From Devosia sp. YIM 151766 (lineage in GTDB: Bacteria; Pseudomonadota; Alphaproteobacteria; Rhizobiales; Devosiaceae), in contig NZ_CP127251.1 of assembly GCF_030285925.1 (NCBI RefSeq), positions 1,674,001 through 1,738,000 on the forward strand: 64,000 nt of DNA. Direction: 5' to 3'. The notes under the pieces are model-generated. The model searched no databases, was not told where the DNA came from, and was given only the letters and a program-made list of their open reading frames with translations. Positions 63,112-64,000 of the stretch are shown in pieces. Position 1 is the stretch's first letter. Every line of letters starts with the position of its first letter. Made by a program: the position numbers and the translations under genes.

Positions 63112-64000
63112 ATGCCAAAGAGTGCAATTTGGGCGCTTGGCGCCGCGGTGATCTTAGGCGCCGGGTACATAGTTGTCGGTAGCTGGCAAGCGGCCAACTT
63201 GCTGGACGGCACACTTCGCGTTGGTGCGGCGACCGCACAGAACAGCGGATGGCCCGCACCCGAGAGCCCGGCTGACATCGGCTACGAGGGCGATCCTGAG
63301 AATGCCTATGGATACACCTTCCAGGATGTTGTCCTGGAAGGACAGCTCGGCAACCTCCCCGCATGGCTGATCCCCGCCAAAGAACCGAGCGCCAGCCAGC
63401 CCTGGGCGATCTTTGTGCATGGCATCGGTGGTCGACGCGAAAACGGCTACCGGTTCTTGCCCACACTTCATGAAGCCGGACTGCCGGTTCTCATGATCAG
63501 CTACCGAAATGACGGCGATGCCCCCTCTGATCCCAGCGGGCTATATGCCTTTGGCCTGACCGAATGGCAGGATCTCGAGACGGCCGTTCGATATGCGACA
63601 GATAACGGCGCTCCAACCATCATTGTGGTGGCGGAATCGATGGGCGGTGGGATCGTGGGGCAGTTCCTTCGCCAATCCGATGCGTCCAGCTCGATCTCGG
63701 CGATTATCCTCGATGCTCCGGCTATCGACTTTCGGGCCTTGATCACCGCTCAGATCGAGCGGATGAACCTCCCTCTCGCCCCGATTTTGGCACGTGGCGC
63801 ACTGTGGTTCAGTGAACGATCGGTGCCGGTACGTCTGGCGGACGCGGTGACCGTAGATGAGTTCGCAGAGTTTCAGGGGCCGTTGTTTCTCTCCCACGGC
63901 TTTGCCGACAGCATCGTCCCGATCCATAGCAGCGACGATCTGGTGGCGAGGCGTGCCTATGTCACTGAATATCTGCGCACAGAGGCGGACCACATACAGT
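63112..64000 (+). CDS. alpha/beta hydrolase, 3' end beyond window
   Basis: A secreted or membrane-anchored serine hydrolase; 296 codons are visible with no stop. An N-terminal hydrophobic segment (residues 5-24) is a signal anchor. The fold shows the oxyanion HGIGG, the nucleophile Ser in VVAESMGGG (a variant GxSxG), the acid Asp in HGFADSIVP and a candidate His in ADHIQ at the very edge. Codons such as TTA, ATA and CTT are more frequent than in neighbouring genes, suggesting possible acquisition. Substrate is unknown; peptidase, lipase or esterase roles are possible. It lies 221 bases after tRNA-Tyr. Confidence 0.85.
   Translation, partial: MPKSAIWALGAAVILGAGYIVVGSWQAANLLDGTLRVGAATAQNSGWPAPESPADIGYEGDPENAYGYTFQDVVLEGQLGNLPAWLIPAKEPSASQPWAIFVHGIGGRRENGYRFLPTLHEAGLPVLMISYRNDGDAPSDPSGLYAFGLTEWQDLETAVRYATDNGAPTIIVVAESMGGGIVGQFLRQSDASSSISAIILDAPAIDFRALITAQIERMNLPLAPILARGALWFSERSVPVRLADAVTVDEFAEFQGPLFLSHGFADSIVPIHSSDDLVARRAYVTEYLRTEADHIQ

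Overview
The window is one stretch of a high-GC alphaproteobacterial chromosome, most likely order Hyphomicrobiales and of Devosia-like type. This rests on the gene order secY-adk-rpsM-rpsK-rpoA-rplQ, the long zinc-free S14, the short-lid adenylate kinase, the alphaproteobacterial RpoB/RpoC termini, an ATP12-type F1 assembly factor and the intergenic palindromes typical of this order. The genus is an inference.

Region 1 (1-6358) is accessory DNA. The left edge holds the 5' part of an IS21-family element (istA, cut by the window) that has inserted into the 3' end of a phage gene resembling the T7 gp15 internal virion protein. Two small unknown genes and a tyrosine integrase follow. The integrase faces the 3' end of a tRNA-Leu(GAG) gene, the classic attachment target, so this looks like a decayed integrative podovirus.

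Region 2 (6444-25424) is ordinary chromosome. It contains a zinc-ribbon membrane protein, a lone fliN, lipB, a DUF4282-like protein, rimO, a sulfate transporter (binding protein, cysT, cysW, but no cysA), the folate genes folP-folB-folK, a tight reverse-strand operon degQ-rarA-crcB-rluC-HAD-ATP12, an ornithine-decarboxylase-like gene and an LLM flavin oxidoreductase.

Region 3 (25450-56677, all minus strand) is a 31-kb information-processing block read secE-nusG-rplKAJL-rpoBC-rpsLG-fusA-tuf-S10-spc-alpha operons and closed by a strong terminator after rplQ. Intercistronic hairpins lie at rplL/rpoB, tuf/rpsJ and rpsK/rpoA, and a strong terminator follows rpoC. S12 carries Arg at position 88, where streptomycin-sensitive bacteria usually carry Lys; its Asp89 is the target of RimO, which is also encoded in this window.

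Region 4 (56678-64000) holds two tiny genes, tRNA-Trp, a pcaI-pcaJ-pcaF operon with a divergent IclR-type regulator and a perfect 13-bp inverted repeat between them, two hypothetical genes, tRNA-Gly, tRNA-Tyr and an alpha/beta hydrolase cut by the right edge. No CRISPR array, rRNA gene or replication origin was seen.
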